From positions 7,146,401-7,210,400 of the forward strand of contig OY755175.1 of assembly GCA_963576735.1 (NCBI GenBank): DNA of 64,000 nt, in the 5' to 3' direction. Below the pieces are notes generated by a model. That model ran no database searches. It was not told the origin of the DNA and worked only from the letters and a program-made list of their open reading frames with translations. Positions 54,480-64,000 of the stretch are shown here, in pieces. The DNA is from Bedellia somnulentella (taxonomy: Eukaryota; Arthropoda; Insecta; Lepidoptera; Bedelliidae). How positions within the stretch are numbered: position 1 is the first letter of the stretch; each line of letters opens with the position of its first letter. The translations under genes were made by a program, and so were the position numbers.

Positions 54480-56260
54480 GAATGCGCCTGAGTGAATGTG
54501 TTCACATTACGAGAGACAAGCAATCCGCAAGGGCGGCCCGGCGGCCCGGCGGCTAATGACGGTGTCAGCTTATTGTTTTAGATCACTGCCGCCCTCTAAT
54601 TTACCTCATCGGTCATTACCTGCACTAAGATATGCGATCTGAAAAAACGTATCAAATCTACCCCTTCTTCAAAACACATGTGTTACAAATAACGGTCACC
54701 AAACACCCTTACAAAATAATGCACTATGTAGGAACACTCTGCCCCAGTTGTTTTAAGATTCATAAACAAACTTAATCGTATTAAAATATAAGTATAAAGC
54801 GTCAGTCTTTGTCATTTCATTAGCCATTCTCCTTATTTCCGAGTGGTTAAAAGGAAAAAGTTGTAACGGCTGCCCAATTACACTTTGAGAATCCACACAG
54901 AAGCGCCGCTGCTCCCTTAATTTTTTTCTCAATTAAATACAAAATTCGCCCCAGGCGGCTATATAAAATTTAACGTCCATACAATTCGCGCAACACAAAT
55001 TTTTATTACGCTCCGCAAGTAAGTAAACAAAAAGAGCAAATTAACCTAAGTCTTAGGCCGTATTTTTTCGTCCTCGGCAGTACTCTTACAGGCACAAGGG
55101 TGTAAAAAGTAAAACAATAAGGAATCCGCTTCGCTGCCGGGGGATATTTATTGTTAATGAAAATGGCGGGATTTAAACTAACGTCTTGTAACTAAAGACC
55201 CTCTCACGGTTAAAGCGGGCACTAATTTGGTTTTTATAGCGCGTTCTTAATTTGATTTGGCGGCAACGCGGCCACGCCACTATTGCCAGTAGGAGCAATT
55301 AATTTACCAGGATTATATTTTTTCTAGACACCCCTCGCAATGATGCTCTCCCCAGCAATCGGATCGCGCTCCTCTCTCCTTATCTGCCGACCACTGAGCA
55401 AGTAGGTTGAGAGAAGGCGGGTGAAAGCATCTGTTGCAGATCAACAAAAGAAACAAATACTGAAACGTAGTACAAAAGTGGCAATGTACGAGATCCATTT
55501 TGAACAAAATTTGCCAAAAAAAGTTCTTTCAAATCGTAGCCGTCAAAACTTAATCGAGCGGGGGCGGAAAAAATTTAACCCCGTTTAATTTGTTGGGTGG
55601 TTCTGGACTATTAAAGTAACACGCTTATGTATTGCAAATTATATTGAAATTTGTCTTCCATTACTAAGAGCCTTTCTCATACAAATGTTGCCCGCAATAA
55701 TTCTGGGAGATCTTTACGCCCCTTGTCTTTCGTTTTTTACTTTCGGAAGTTTGAATCTTTTTCCTAATTAAAACTCTTCCGCACCGTTTCCTCCGCGACT
55801 CGAGAAGCGAGATTCGATCAATTAATTTTTTTGGCAACATAAGCCTACTCGGATTTTACGGTATTTTTTATTCAGAAATAAAAGAAGGGTAGCCAATAAA
55901 TTGTTCCAAGTATTTCAATCTAAAAACCATTATCTAAAAGTTTTAAGTAACCGGAAAATGGTATTACTTTTTAAATAATTTTGTGAAACCAATGCATTCA
56001 AATATCAATGGCTGAATAATGGGTAGTTTTGATGTGTAATATTATCTCAATAACAGAGCCAAGTGCCGCCGAAGTTATCTAGCTATCAATTGATGCAATT
56101 GAACATTAAAATAGGTAGCGGTGTACCATCTTGCCCCGCCGCGCCGTGTGCTGATGGCGGTCGGAAGCACGCACCAAATTAAATGGAAATCAATACAATG
56201 GGGCAGCACGTGAGCGCAGCTCCTCAGATCTGTCCGATGACACTCCCGTCTGACCACAAC
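54480..56260. promoter_or_regulatory. Repeat-free, higher-complexity stretch, candidate cis-regulatory DNA
   Basis: Several GC-balanced patches (54480-54610 with GGCGGCCCGGCGGCCCGGCG; 54890-55290; 55560-55850; 56060-56250) lie free of the transposon families that fill the rest of the window. Homeodomain-type ATTA cores recur. Frames at 55313-55507 and 56075-56257 (minus) have no recognised domain. The function is inferred only. Confidence 0.22.
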
Positions 56261-56940
56261 TTGCTCTTTGATAGAAAACCACTATTATCATTGTCTACTT
56301 ACTTCCGTGATCCGAACCAATTGTTTTAGAAACGTTTGTAAAGAATGGGTACTTTGACTACATAAATAAAGAACAGTAAAAAAACTTTGGGTTTGAAATG
56401 ACTTAGTAAGTGTTTTTAATATTATTAATACTGAGCACTGTGAATAAAGCCAAAGTTTTCTTTTAAATTTTGATACCATAATAAATATTAATTGTAATTT
56501 TTATATTCTATCCGCAAAAAAATATATTAAAACTATTTCCTAGAAATCATTGTAGTCCCCAGATCATACATCTAAAACTATTCTTCACTGTTACATATAC
56601 TTGTAATTTTTCCTTTTTCAATCTAGTATGAAAAAAATTGAGGTTAAAATACTGCAGAGAATATTTTTGGGGTACATTGAAGTAATATCTCTTTCAATTA
56701 TTAACATGATAAAAATAAACTATCTCTTAATTAACTCTCATAATTAGTAGCTGTACTAATTTTATCCAAGGAGGGAACAGGGGTAAGCTCCTTGTTTTTA
56801 TCAAAAATTGTATTGCTATTGCCTCTTAAATTTCGATGTCATTATTACATTTAAAAATCAAACTGCAATAATCCACATTGGAACCAAACAACAAAGGAAC
56901 ACCACCAATGTGCCATCAAATGAGTGTATATTTCTAAAAG
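56261..56940. other. Unassigned AT-rich sequence
   Basis: No feature seen. Confidence 0.4.
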
Positions 56941-56951
56941 TGGTATAATTA

Positions 56952-57152
56952 GTGAGGTCTGGATCCGCAATCCGTATGCCAGGCGGCGACACGTCCATGC
57001 TTCCAAGGAGTATTCCACAGAAGTCCACTAAATCTGCTGAAATCACTACCCACGACTCAAACACAATGAGTAAATCAATGGAAGTCGCCTTCGATTATTT
57101 ACGAGGATTGCTTTGCCGCAGAAGTGATATACGGATAGGTTTTGTTAGTTGA
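56952..57152 (+). CDS. Candidate coding exon, unrecognised
   Basis: Within AT-rich DNA, a 200-bp GC-balanced block is open on the plus strand with varied codons: PGGDTSMLPRSIPQKSTKSA, then SMEVAFDYLRGLLC. A possible 3' splice site (TATAATTAG) precedes it near 56952, and a GTGATA that could act as a donor occurs near 57126. The minus strand is also open over 56858-57064 and looks partly protein-like, so the coding strand is uncertain. No domain is recognised. It may be an isolated exon, a relic or chance. Confidence 0.22.
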   Translation: MRSGSAIRMPGGDTSMLPRSIPQKSTKSAEITTHDSNTMSKSMEVAFDYLRGLLCRRSDIRIGFVS

Positions 57153-57464
57153 AGGTAAAAAACAATCTTAAAATCTACAAAAGTAATAACTAGGGTTCAT
57201 AAATATGTCCTAGGATGTAAATGACAATACTCTCGGTTAAATTTAATATGCAATAATAATTTAAGAAAAAAACAAGGAAATATTCAGCATTTTGCATATA
57301 TGTATGTTTTTTGTGTATTTGTCAAGCAGTTTACAAAATAAACTCTTTGCTTAACAAAGATTATTTGTAATTTTTCACATAAGTTGTATTATTTTTGAGA
57401 TAATGTGAAAATAAGAAAAACTTAATTAGCAAACATACATACTTGAAGTCGCTCGTAATAGAGC
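57153..57464. other. Unassigned AT-rich sequence
   Basis: No feature seen. Confidence 0.4.
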
Positions 57465-58942
57465 AAGAGCCCGCGACGGCCAGACCTTAGTTATAGTATA
57501 AAGTCTAAAAGTTTCTCTGTGTATGCCCACTATACAGGTAAGAACGATCCCAGGCTATGAAACTTGGGTCGCCCCGGCTTTGGCAGGTAACAGGTAGTAA
57601 AGGTGTGTAAAAATGTATCTCAAATTAGGTATAGCATAAAGCTTAGTTTTCATATATTTTAGTAGTGGTGATCTTAGAAATCGCCTCGTCCACAGCCAGA
57701 CACTTAGTACAGTTGCAACCCCCTGCCAGACACCCTTAAAGTACGGTTAATTTTAATGATACTTTAGTTATAGTATAAAATCTGAATTTTATATATGTTA
57801 TTTGGAGAACTATAAAATGATGTTTCCTCAGTAGCCAGACAATTTGTATGGTTCCCCTATATTGCCAGACACGTTAAAGGTCTATTCGCTAGGTGCAAAG
57901 TAGGGGGTGGGGGAACACGAATCGATCACAGCGCGCACTGTGGCAAAAAAAGGAACATTCGGCGGCTAATCAAGTGTAATTGAAATGATGGAAAATATTC
58001 ATAGTACTAAAATTGACAAATAATGCCAAGATAATATATTTTCGCGTATCGGAAATGAAGGAAAAACATTCATCTGCAATATTTATACATATAGTGGCAA
58101 AGATATATGTTACTCTGAAGTTAAAACTGAAATATCAAGCAATTCGAAGATTATCAAGTTTGGCAAAAAAAACCAAGCACCAAGGATGTAATACTATTGT
58201 AAAGACTTTTGCTCATCGAGCAACCTTTCTTACGAATGCCGGCCTGCTTTCATCCAAATAACAGTAACACTAGAGTCATTATTGATTGTACAGAGTTTCA
58301 AGTAGAAATACCATCTACAGTTGATAAGCGTGTGTGTTGGTATTCACACTACAAGGAAGGATTTACTGCAAAGGTGCTCATAGGTATTACACCAGTAGGC
58401 TTCATTGTTTTGTTTCAAATTGTTTGCAAAATATTGTAAATTTTATTGAATTAAATATTTAAATTAAGCATATAAAACTCTACAACCCATTACGCATATG
58501 CCCCTCGCGCTCGCACCTACAATAGACCTTTAACGTGTCTGGCAACATAGGGGAACCATACAAATTGTCTGGCTACTGAGGAAACATCATTTTATAGTTC
58601 TCCAAATAACATATATAAAATTCAGATTTTATACTATAACTAAAGTATCATTAAAATTAACCGTACTTTAAGGGTGTCTGGCAGGGGGTTGCAACTGTAC
58701 TAAGTGTCTGACTGTGGACGAGGCGATTTCTAAGATCACCACTAATAAAATATATGAAAACTAAGCTTTATACTATACCTAATTTGAGATACATTTTTAC
58801 ACACCTTTACTACCTGTTACCTACCAAAGCCGGGGCGACCCAAGTTTCATAGCCTGGGATCGTTCTTACCTGTATAGTGGGCATACACAGAGAAACTTTT
58901 AGACTTTATACTATAACTAAGGTCTGGCCGTCGCGGGCTCTT
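57465..58942 (+). mobile_element. DNA transposon with ~430-bp terminal inverted repeats and DDE transposase relic
   Basis: The ends AAGAGCCCGCGACGGCCAGA and its complement (ending 58942) begin very long inverted repeats: left about 57465-57898, right about 58510-58942, differing by a few substitutions and small indels. The ~610-bp centre carries a frameshifted transposase fragment. I found no certain target duplication. The transposase motif points to the PIF/Harbinger-ISL2EU group (DDE_4 type). The copy is non-autonomous. Confidence 0.85.
58013..58439 (+). pseudogene. DDE_4-type transposase fragment, frameshifted
   Basis: Frame 58209-58439 contains MPACFHP followed by TRVIIDCTEFQVEIPS, then KRVCWYSHYKEGFTAKVLIG and ITPVGFIVLF. 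The IIDCTE phrase holds the first catalytic aspartate of DDE_4 (HARBI1/ISL2EU-like) transposases, and the YSHYK and LIGITP phrases are the family's next conserved blocks. The second Asp and final Glu are missing because the frame stops at the beginning of the right inverted repeat. An overlapping frame (58013-58261) may be its upstream part shifted by an indel, but no helix-turn-helix or THAP domain is recognisable. It is a dead internal fragment of a once autonomous enzyme. Confidence 0.75.
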
Positions 58943-59874
58943 AGACTATAAATAGTTTGGTTGTAAACATTATGTGATAGGTGATGTTGTGTGACACGTC
59001 ATGTTGCGAAGAGTACGGTGCCAAGAAAAGGTGAAGTGTGATAAGGGAAGAAGTATATCGAAGTTAACAAGTAATATTTTACAGCAGGTATTAAATTAAT
59101 ATGCTTTATTTGATTTTTATACAATACAAAGTACTTTATGCAATATCTTAAAACCAAATATTTATTTTTTGATTGAACAAAATTATATTTTTGATACCAT
59201 GCATTGGCTTAATCGTTTTTTAAGGTCTTAGTTCAGAAGCAGTTAGGTGTTACATAGAGTTAAAAAAATGTAGCCTTAAAAACAGAACAAAAATAAACAA
59301 AAACACTAAGTTAAAGAAACTTCTACTTTTTATTAATAGTACAAGTATAATAAACACCGGTTTTGCAATGGATCGGTAACTGCATCACCTATCAAATTAA
59401 TCAATTTAATATATTTAAATATTTTCTTCAACCTCAATAGCTATCGCGGCGTATTAATATTTCCTATCTGACTGGCATGGTTAATCTTTGACGAAATAGT
59501 TTGAATGACTGTCGAACACGTACGGGTTCAATACGGGCCCAAGACAAAGAATTACTTCCTTCGATTGTCGGTGGCCAGTGATTGATCAATCAGTGCATTA
59601 GAAAGGAGGCTTAATTGTAGTAATTTTGAGACTATTTGTGCTGACGACCGCCCTGCGGTGGCCCCGGTCCGTGCACATTCAGTATATAATGCAAACTACT
59701 CTTACATTTGAAATTTATTACATTCCATTGTTGTTTGTAGAAAGTACTTTTAATTGAATTTCTAGAATTATAAACGTCTAATGACAATGACTGAACGAAA
59801 AAGTTTTTCGCACAAAAACAAAAACTTATTTCAGTATTTACTTTCTTTTTATTACAAATATATGATCTAATAAA
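58943..59874. other. Unassigned AT-rich sequence
   Basis: No exon or assigned repeat. A more complex patch lies at 59440-59680. Confidence 0.35.
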
Positions 59875-60102
59875 ATGCCTTATACAAAGTTGTGCCAATC
59901 CAAATTGTGGGCATACAATACAAGGGACATAAGTAGACATGAAACTCAATATCTGCAGATAGCTCAAGTCGTAAAGTACAGTCCTGGTCAAGCTCGGCAA
60001 AGCTCACGTCGCTCGCCTACTAAAAATCAACCGAGAGAACAAAATATCGCTGCAAATAAACGTTTAAGGTTTATGGAGCCGAAAGATATTACCGATTCGT
60101 GA
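59875..60102 (+). CDS. Small ORF, 75 codons, unrecognised
   Basis: This starts with a true ATG (MPYTKLCQSK), is basic and polar in its second half (SSRRSPTKNQPREQNIAANK, then RLRFMEPKDITDS), and ends in TGA. Codons are varied and the region leads into a GC-rich island. It could be a small protein, a terminal exon or chance. There is no domain and no clear promoter. Confidence 0.2.
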   Translation: MPYTKLCQSKLWAYNTRDISRHETQYLQIAQVVKYSPGQARQSSRRSPTKNQPREQNIAANKRLRFMEPKDITDS

Positions 60103-60109
60103 TCGTCTT

Positions 60110-60400
60110 TTTCTTGGGTTTCCTCGGAACGGCCATCTTAGCGACATGTGGCGGTAGATTTAGGCGGGAAGCGTGCCCCGCCATATTAGATTAGGATGGA
60201 ATGAATTGAGCGCTACTATTGGATATGTTATTGACGTAGATTTGCGATCAGAGCAACGAACTGATATTTCGTATTGTTATTAAAGCCGCAACGTTTCCGT
60301 TGGACGTGCTCGGGGTCCCAACGCCGCCGCCGCCGCCCGCCCTCGCCTTACAGCCGCGCCGCCCTTATGGACTATCGTTTAGGCCTCTTTATATTTTTCT
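60110..60400. other. GC-rich island with (CCG)n run
   Basis: It contains a CGCCGCCGCCGCCGCCC run (60321-60337) and CpG-rich flanks. A plus frame through it reads AATFPLDVLGVPTPPPPPA, which is protein-like and proline-rich. However, I see no ATG and no GT donor at its end, so coding is only a possibility. A promoter or 5' UTR is equally plausible. Confidence 0.25.
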
Positions 60401-60644
60401 TATGTAAATACAGTTTCATATCCGATGAGCTTTATTTATGTGGGAATCGTTTTAGCAAGATAAGTCTTTTGAGAGTCAATATGTATTCTTTGTAATACAC
60501 AATACGGCTTAAGAATTTATTTACGATACACGTAATTTTCATGATGTTATAACCATATCGCTTGGTGGTAATAGGTTAAAACAGAGATTAGACGTATTTT
60601 TGACTTCTACTGTAAAATATAAAAAATGAATAAAAAATATATTG
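60401..60644. other. Unassigned sequence
   Basis: AT-rich. No feature seen. Confidence 0.4.
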
Positions 60645-61020
60645 TGACATGATAGTCCAGTGGGTAGAACACCCGCCCGAAAACAGAAGGACGTGAGTTC
60701 CAATCCTGGGTCGGGCCTACACCAATTTGTCTTTTCTAAAGTCATATGTGTGGTTAATTTATCATGGTTGCTAACGGTGAGGGAAAACATCGTGAGGAAA
60801 CCTACATGGCTGAGTTGTACTTAGTCATGTGACAGTGTATTCGTACAAAACGGCGATAGGCCTGCCCCTTATCATGTGAGTACACTGTCTAAGCAAAACG
60901 TGGGTACCTTCTCTGGACACTAGATGGCGCTGCCATGTGAGTTCAGAAGAATTGGTATCTCTGCCAACCCCTTCGGGGATAAACGGCGTGAACGTTTATG
61001 TTTATTATGTTTATGTTATG
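60645..61020 (+). mobile_element. Family B tRNA-headed SINE, full-length reference copy
   Basis: The head GACATGATAGTCCAGTGGG supplies box A, and GAGTTCCAATCCTGGGTC supplies box B. The body has CATCGTGAGGAAACC, GTACAAAACGGCGATAGGCC and AAGCAAAACGTGGGTACC. The 3' end is a CCCCTTCGGGG hairpin, then GATAAACGGCGTGAACG and a (TTTATG)n-like tail. The head-derived arm is tRNA-like only in part and is not a functional tRNA. Pol III transcription and LINE-mediated mobility are expected for the class. Confidence 0.93.
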
Positions 61021-61844
61021 AATTTATTATACACGAATTAGCAGTTAAGTAATTGAACATATAATTTTTTAGCAGGATGTTATGAAAACGAGATATTGAC
61101 ACTCTGTTTAACGTTCCATGTTAAGTATCTTCATCAAAGGATATTAATGGATGCTCATATAAGACGCCAAACAATTAAGATTACTTTAAGTTGTAGGCGC
61201 GAGCGATTTCAATTAAATAAATACTAAAAAAAATCCGCTTAACTTATAATGCTCCTCATACTAGGATCGCAAGAAATGAAATAAAAGCTATTATATAAAA
61301 AAAAGAAAATTGTATGCTTCATTTACTAAATGTCGAAGCTTTTTGATCGGTTGAGAAATAATGTATTTCATTAATGGTTCAGTGTAAAAAATACTTTGGG
61401 CTCACAGAGCCGATGAGAATGGAGGGTAAATTCGTAAAAAATAGTATTTGTAGAACGAGCTTTAAAAAAAGCACGCGCATGAAATCTAAAAAATGAAGCA
61501 GCGTGTATGAAAATATTGTTAAATGTAGAAAAATACGATTGAAAATACATGTATATTATGTTTTTATTTACAAAGACATATCGGTGACTTGTTTGTACTT
61601 TAGTACTTGGCAAGCATTGCCCTAAGAGCAAGCTATTTTATCGACACGATAACGGTTACAATGAGATGGCAGTATACGATACTAAGTAAGTGCGTAAGAG
61701 ATGGCTGCTTTATCCCACGCGATAACTAGTTTAAACACGGCTCGTACTAGCTGGGATGTATGTTTATTTTATTGTTCAATGGGTAGAATGTTTAATCATG
61801 TGTTGTTCATAAAAATTGTCTACCGTAGTATCTAAATTAATTCT
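61021..61844. other. Unassigned AT-rich sequence
   Basis: No exon or assigned repeat. The minus frame at 61371-61631 has no domain. Confidence 0.4.
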
Positions 61845-61986
61845 AAAGAATCCGAAACTCCTTTAGGCAATTTTGGAAGTCGAACAGGGACAGGGACATA
61901 ATTTAATGTTTTTTTTTGACATGAATTCCTCATGTGGGGATTATTACTCATAAATAAAAGATGTTATTAAAGGAAAGAAAAATTTC

Positions 61987-62059
61987 GACACTGGCGGGGT
62001 TCGAACCCGCGACCTTCGGGTATACGCCCCCGTCGCTCTGCCAACTGAGCTACAGTGTC
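61987..62059 (-). tRNA. tRNA-like module, left
   Basis: A complete 73-nt minus-strand module with perfect acceptor, D and T stems and intact boxes A and B. The anticodon arm has the extra base, with a 4-bp stem and an 8-nt loop. A T5 run downstream (minus strand) could stop Pol III. Confidence 0.72.
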
Positions 62060-62071
62060 TGGATGCCAACT

Positions 62072-62144
62072 GACACTGTAGCTCAGTTGGCAGAGCGACG
62101 GGGGCGTATACCCGAAGGTCGCGGGTTCGAACCCCGCCAGTGTC
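62072..62144 (+). tRNA. tRNA-like module, right
   Basis: The mirror of 61987-62059, with identical sequence and the same anticodon-arm defect. T5 follows at 62149-62153. The peptide frames across it (ending RGFEPRQCRNFSFL) are artefacts of translating tRNA-like DNA. Confidence 0.72.
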
Positions 62145-62252
62145 GAAATTTTTCTTTCCTTTAATAACATCTTTTATTTATGAGGGACAGGGACAGTTAA
62201 ATAAAGGATTTGGTGATGGGCAAAAATCCAGCCACATCGCCCAAAAATAAGA

Positions 62253-62732
62253 GTTTTTGGTCTGTTTAAAATAAATATTTTCAAGCATACCTGTGCAATT
62301 ATTAATGAGTGAAAATTCAATTTTGGTTATAATCTATGTATATTTTTAACATTAATTTAATTTGCTTAGGCTACAAAACTTCTTGGATTTCAAATATCAT
62401 AATTATTTAGTTGTAAAGACACACATTTTCGTTTAAACGTGAATTATCAATTACGATTTGTGTGCAGTATTAATAACTATTTAACTGAGATGATTATTGT
62501 ATTGAATTTGGAATTACGATAAATGTAACTAAACTGAGAGAAAACTAATGTATTCCTACTTGGATAGAAGTTTAAAAAAACATTTTTACACCCCTAGTTG
62601 TCTGCAAAGCTACTTGCGTTTCAAGTGCACCGTAAGGTAAAAACAGATAACTCTTAAACTCGAATCTTACACTTGGTCATAGAAAAAACAACTATTAGCT
62701 TCGTATCATCGCTTTTAAGTTAAAACGGTACC
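62253..62732. other. Unassigned AT-rich sequence
   Basis: No feature seen. Confidence 0.4.
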
Positions 62733-62906
62733 ATGGCGATGGCAGACGATACGGCAGGCGGCGGCAATCACTTTGAAGTTCAACTTATGAAAATTAATAA
62801 AACAAAATACATTATTGCTTCCGATAAGGCCGGTGGTCTGCTTCACCGTATACACAACATTTTCGGTAAACGCCCATTTTACTTTTACACAAACATTATT
62901 ACCTAA
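62733..62906 (+). CDS. Candidate first exon or small ORF, unrecognised
   Basis: An ATG in a strong context (GTACCATGGCG) opens a 57-codon frame: MAMADDTAGGGNHFEVQLMK, then INKTKYIIASDKAGGLLHRI and HNIFGKRPFYFY, to TAA. A consensus-like donor (CGGTAAACG) falls at codon 45, which would make codons 1-45 a first exon with the remainder intronic. Composition is GC-balanced compared with its surroundings. I do not recognise the protein. It could also be a leader ORF or chance. Confidence 0.3.
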   Translation: MAMADDTAGGGNHFEVQLMKINKTKYIIASDKAGGLLHRIHNIFGKRPFYFYTNIIT

Positions 62907-63640
62907 ATGCTTATAATTACACTTATTAAATAATTTACTTCAATTGCTTCGATACAAAGTAATGGTGCAATGTGAAGAAATGTTTTGAAAGCCGGGTTTG
63001 TTTGAACAGTTTACTCAAACTTGCGTTATGTATGGCTTAATTTTTGATAATTATAGTATTATACAATACATTCTTGAATAGTTAGTTTTTTATAAAAGTT
63101 AAAAAGTGCTGGCCGAGGCATGTTTTACTCCGAAGCGTTTGAGATACACTGGAGTGTAAATATTACGTTTAATACAATGTAGGTGTAGCGTTGGTAAATT
63201 ATTAGTTGCCTAACTAATATAACTAAATAGAGGAATTATTGCACGTTTCAAAGTTTAAACAATTATGTGTCAAAAATAAGGGTCAAATTAACATACAGTT
63301 TTTACACCAAATATTTTTTTTAACTCATTGCCAAACTAAAATAAGTATTGATGTTCAAATAAAAATGATCTGAATTAATCATTCAAACCCAGAAAACGAC
63401 ACATTTATTTTAAATCAAAGAATAACAAACCATTCATTGTATCTGTGACCACATATCAAATGCCAATCATATTAAAATTCCTATTTAAAGTTGCATAAGA
63501 AACATCCCTGCAAAAAATATAACAAAACAAAATATGTTAAAAGAAACCTATCGATAAACCGAACATGTCCCTAAATAAAACACTTTGTTATTAAGTTGAC
63601 AAGCAACCGTAAAAATGCTCCTTTAAAATGTAAAATAAAC
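62907..63640. other. Unassigned AT-rich sequence
   Basis: Would be intronic if the exon above is real. No other signal. Confidence 0.35.
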
Positions 63641-63960
63641 AGATCAATCATGTTAAAGCGATCCCACAGGGCGCGGCCGCCATCGCGCCACAATCCTCAA
63701 AAAGAAGCCTACCTAAGCGTCTATTATAAAGTACAGATGTTACCACTACTCGATTTGATTCCCCGTCACGCTCCACCCTCCCTTTCCGCAAACTCCACAA
63801 AAAAGGATGGAATGGAAATGTAACAGATATGTATTTTTTATTATTTTTTAAAATAAGGATTGTTCTATATTCGAGAGTGATTGACACGCGGTGTACGAGC
63901 CGCCGGCAGCGCCCCCCGACGGGAAGCATTAAGCGATTCACAAGATGGCCCTCGCATTAT
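63641..63960. other. GC-rich patches, unassigned
   Basis: CpG-rich blocks at 63665-63700 (GGGCGCGGCCGCCATCGCGC) and 63885-63930 (GAGCCGCCGGCAGCGCC) flank AT-rich DNA. Frames on both strands have no domain. Possibly regulatory or 5' exon sequence. Confidence 0.25.
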
Positions 63961-64000
63961 CATTTCATAATTTATTACGCTAATTATAAAAGGTCCGTAT

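Larger units (their letters stand above)
61886..62195. mobile_element. Family D palindromic tRNA-like element, copy 3
   Basis: The unit 61899-62182 is flanked by perfect AGGGACAGGGACA (61886-61898, 62183-62195). Two complete 73-nt tRNA-like modules stand head to head with a 12-nt spacer (TGGATGCCAACT) that matches the sequence just upstream of the modules in copy 2. The left end carries the long tail (GACATGAATTCCTCATGTGG); the right arm stops at CATCTTTTATTTATG, practically the same point as in copy 2. Confidence 0.92.
61845..62252 (-). mobile_element. Family A SINE-like relic split by the third family D element
   Basis: Old minus-strand family A sequence (CAATTTTGGAAGTCGAACAG up to 61898, then GTTAAATAAAGGATTTGG to AGCCACATCGCCC from 62196). 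The target duplication of the family D insertion lies in its body. Confidence 0.75.

Noticed and set aside
60274..60495. 73-codon frame through the (CCG)n island
   Set aside because: It opens with a non-ATG codon and is Arg/Pro-rich because of base composition. An alternative frame is more protein-like but has no start or splice support.
61961..62170. 67-codon frames on both strands ending RGFEPRQCRNFSFL
   Set aside because: Same artefact: translated tRNA-like modules of family D copy 3.

Overview
This is a eukaryotic, gene-poor, AT-rich nuclear window, most likely from a moth or butterfly. That assignment is an inference. It rests on the repeat content: a Helitron with lepidopteran-type ends, tRNA-headed SINEs, SINEs and a LINE with (TATG)n tails, and many Harbinger-like MITEs. 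I find no complete host protein-coding gene. Nearly every open frame over 60 codons is either chance or the translation of a repeat.

The dispersed repeats fall into recognisable families. Family A is a ~250-bp SINE-like element ending in (TATG)n, with about 20 copies. Family B is a ~365-bp tRNA-headed SINE, with about 15 copies. Family C is a second tRNA-headed SINE, with 3 relics. Family D is a palindromic element carrying two divergent tRNA-like genes, with 3 copies. An RTE-like LINE ('family L') is present as 3' fragments. Its last ~45 nt resemble the 3' ends of both A and B, which suggests that one reverse transcriptase served all three. Target-site duplications (TSDs) of 8-16 bp flank many copies, so they moved by target-primed reverse transcription.

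Layout. 0-6 kb: SINE relic, LINE 3' end, GC-rich unique islands. 6 kb: first family D copy. 6.4-17 kb: sparse A, B and LINE relics, plus a high-complexity stretch at 14.1-15.1 kb. 17.5-18.4 kb: family A copy split by a 672-bp insert. 18.5-20.2 kb: Helitron with helicase remnant and a nested SINE. 22-25.5 kb: a palindromic MITE and a four-level nested stack. 26.7-28.2 kb: A copies and a PIF/Harbinger-like element with a transposase-like first exon. 30-34 kb and 36-45 kb: dense A, B and C copies, MITEs, a minisatellite made of LINE 3' ends, and the longest family D palindrome. 34-36, 45.3-45.7, 49.9-50.7 and 54.5-56.3 kb: high-complexity, GC-balanced unique sequence of the kind that often holds regulatory elements. 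47.6-48 kb: a frameshifted Cys-rich relic. 51 kb: jockey-like LINE 3' end. 57.5-58.9 kb: DNA transposon with ~430-bp terminal inverted repeats and a frameshifted DDE transposase relic. 60-64 kb: GC-rich islands, a B SINE, the third family D copy and a candidate first exon at 62.7 kb.

The most unusual item is family D. Three independent insertions each have a 13-bp TSD, two head-to-head 73-nt tRNA-like modules with perfect acceptor, D and T stems but an aberrant anticodon arm, and a T5 terminator downstream of each module. The longest copy has 280-bp arms that look almost identical.
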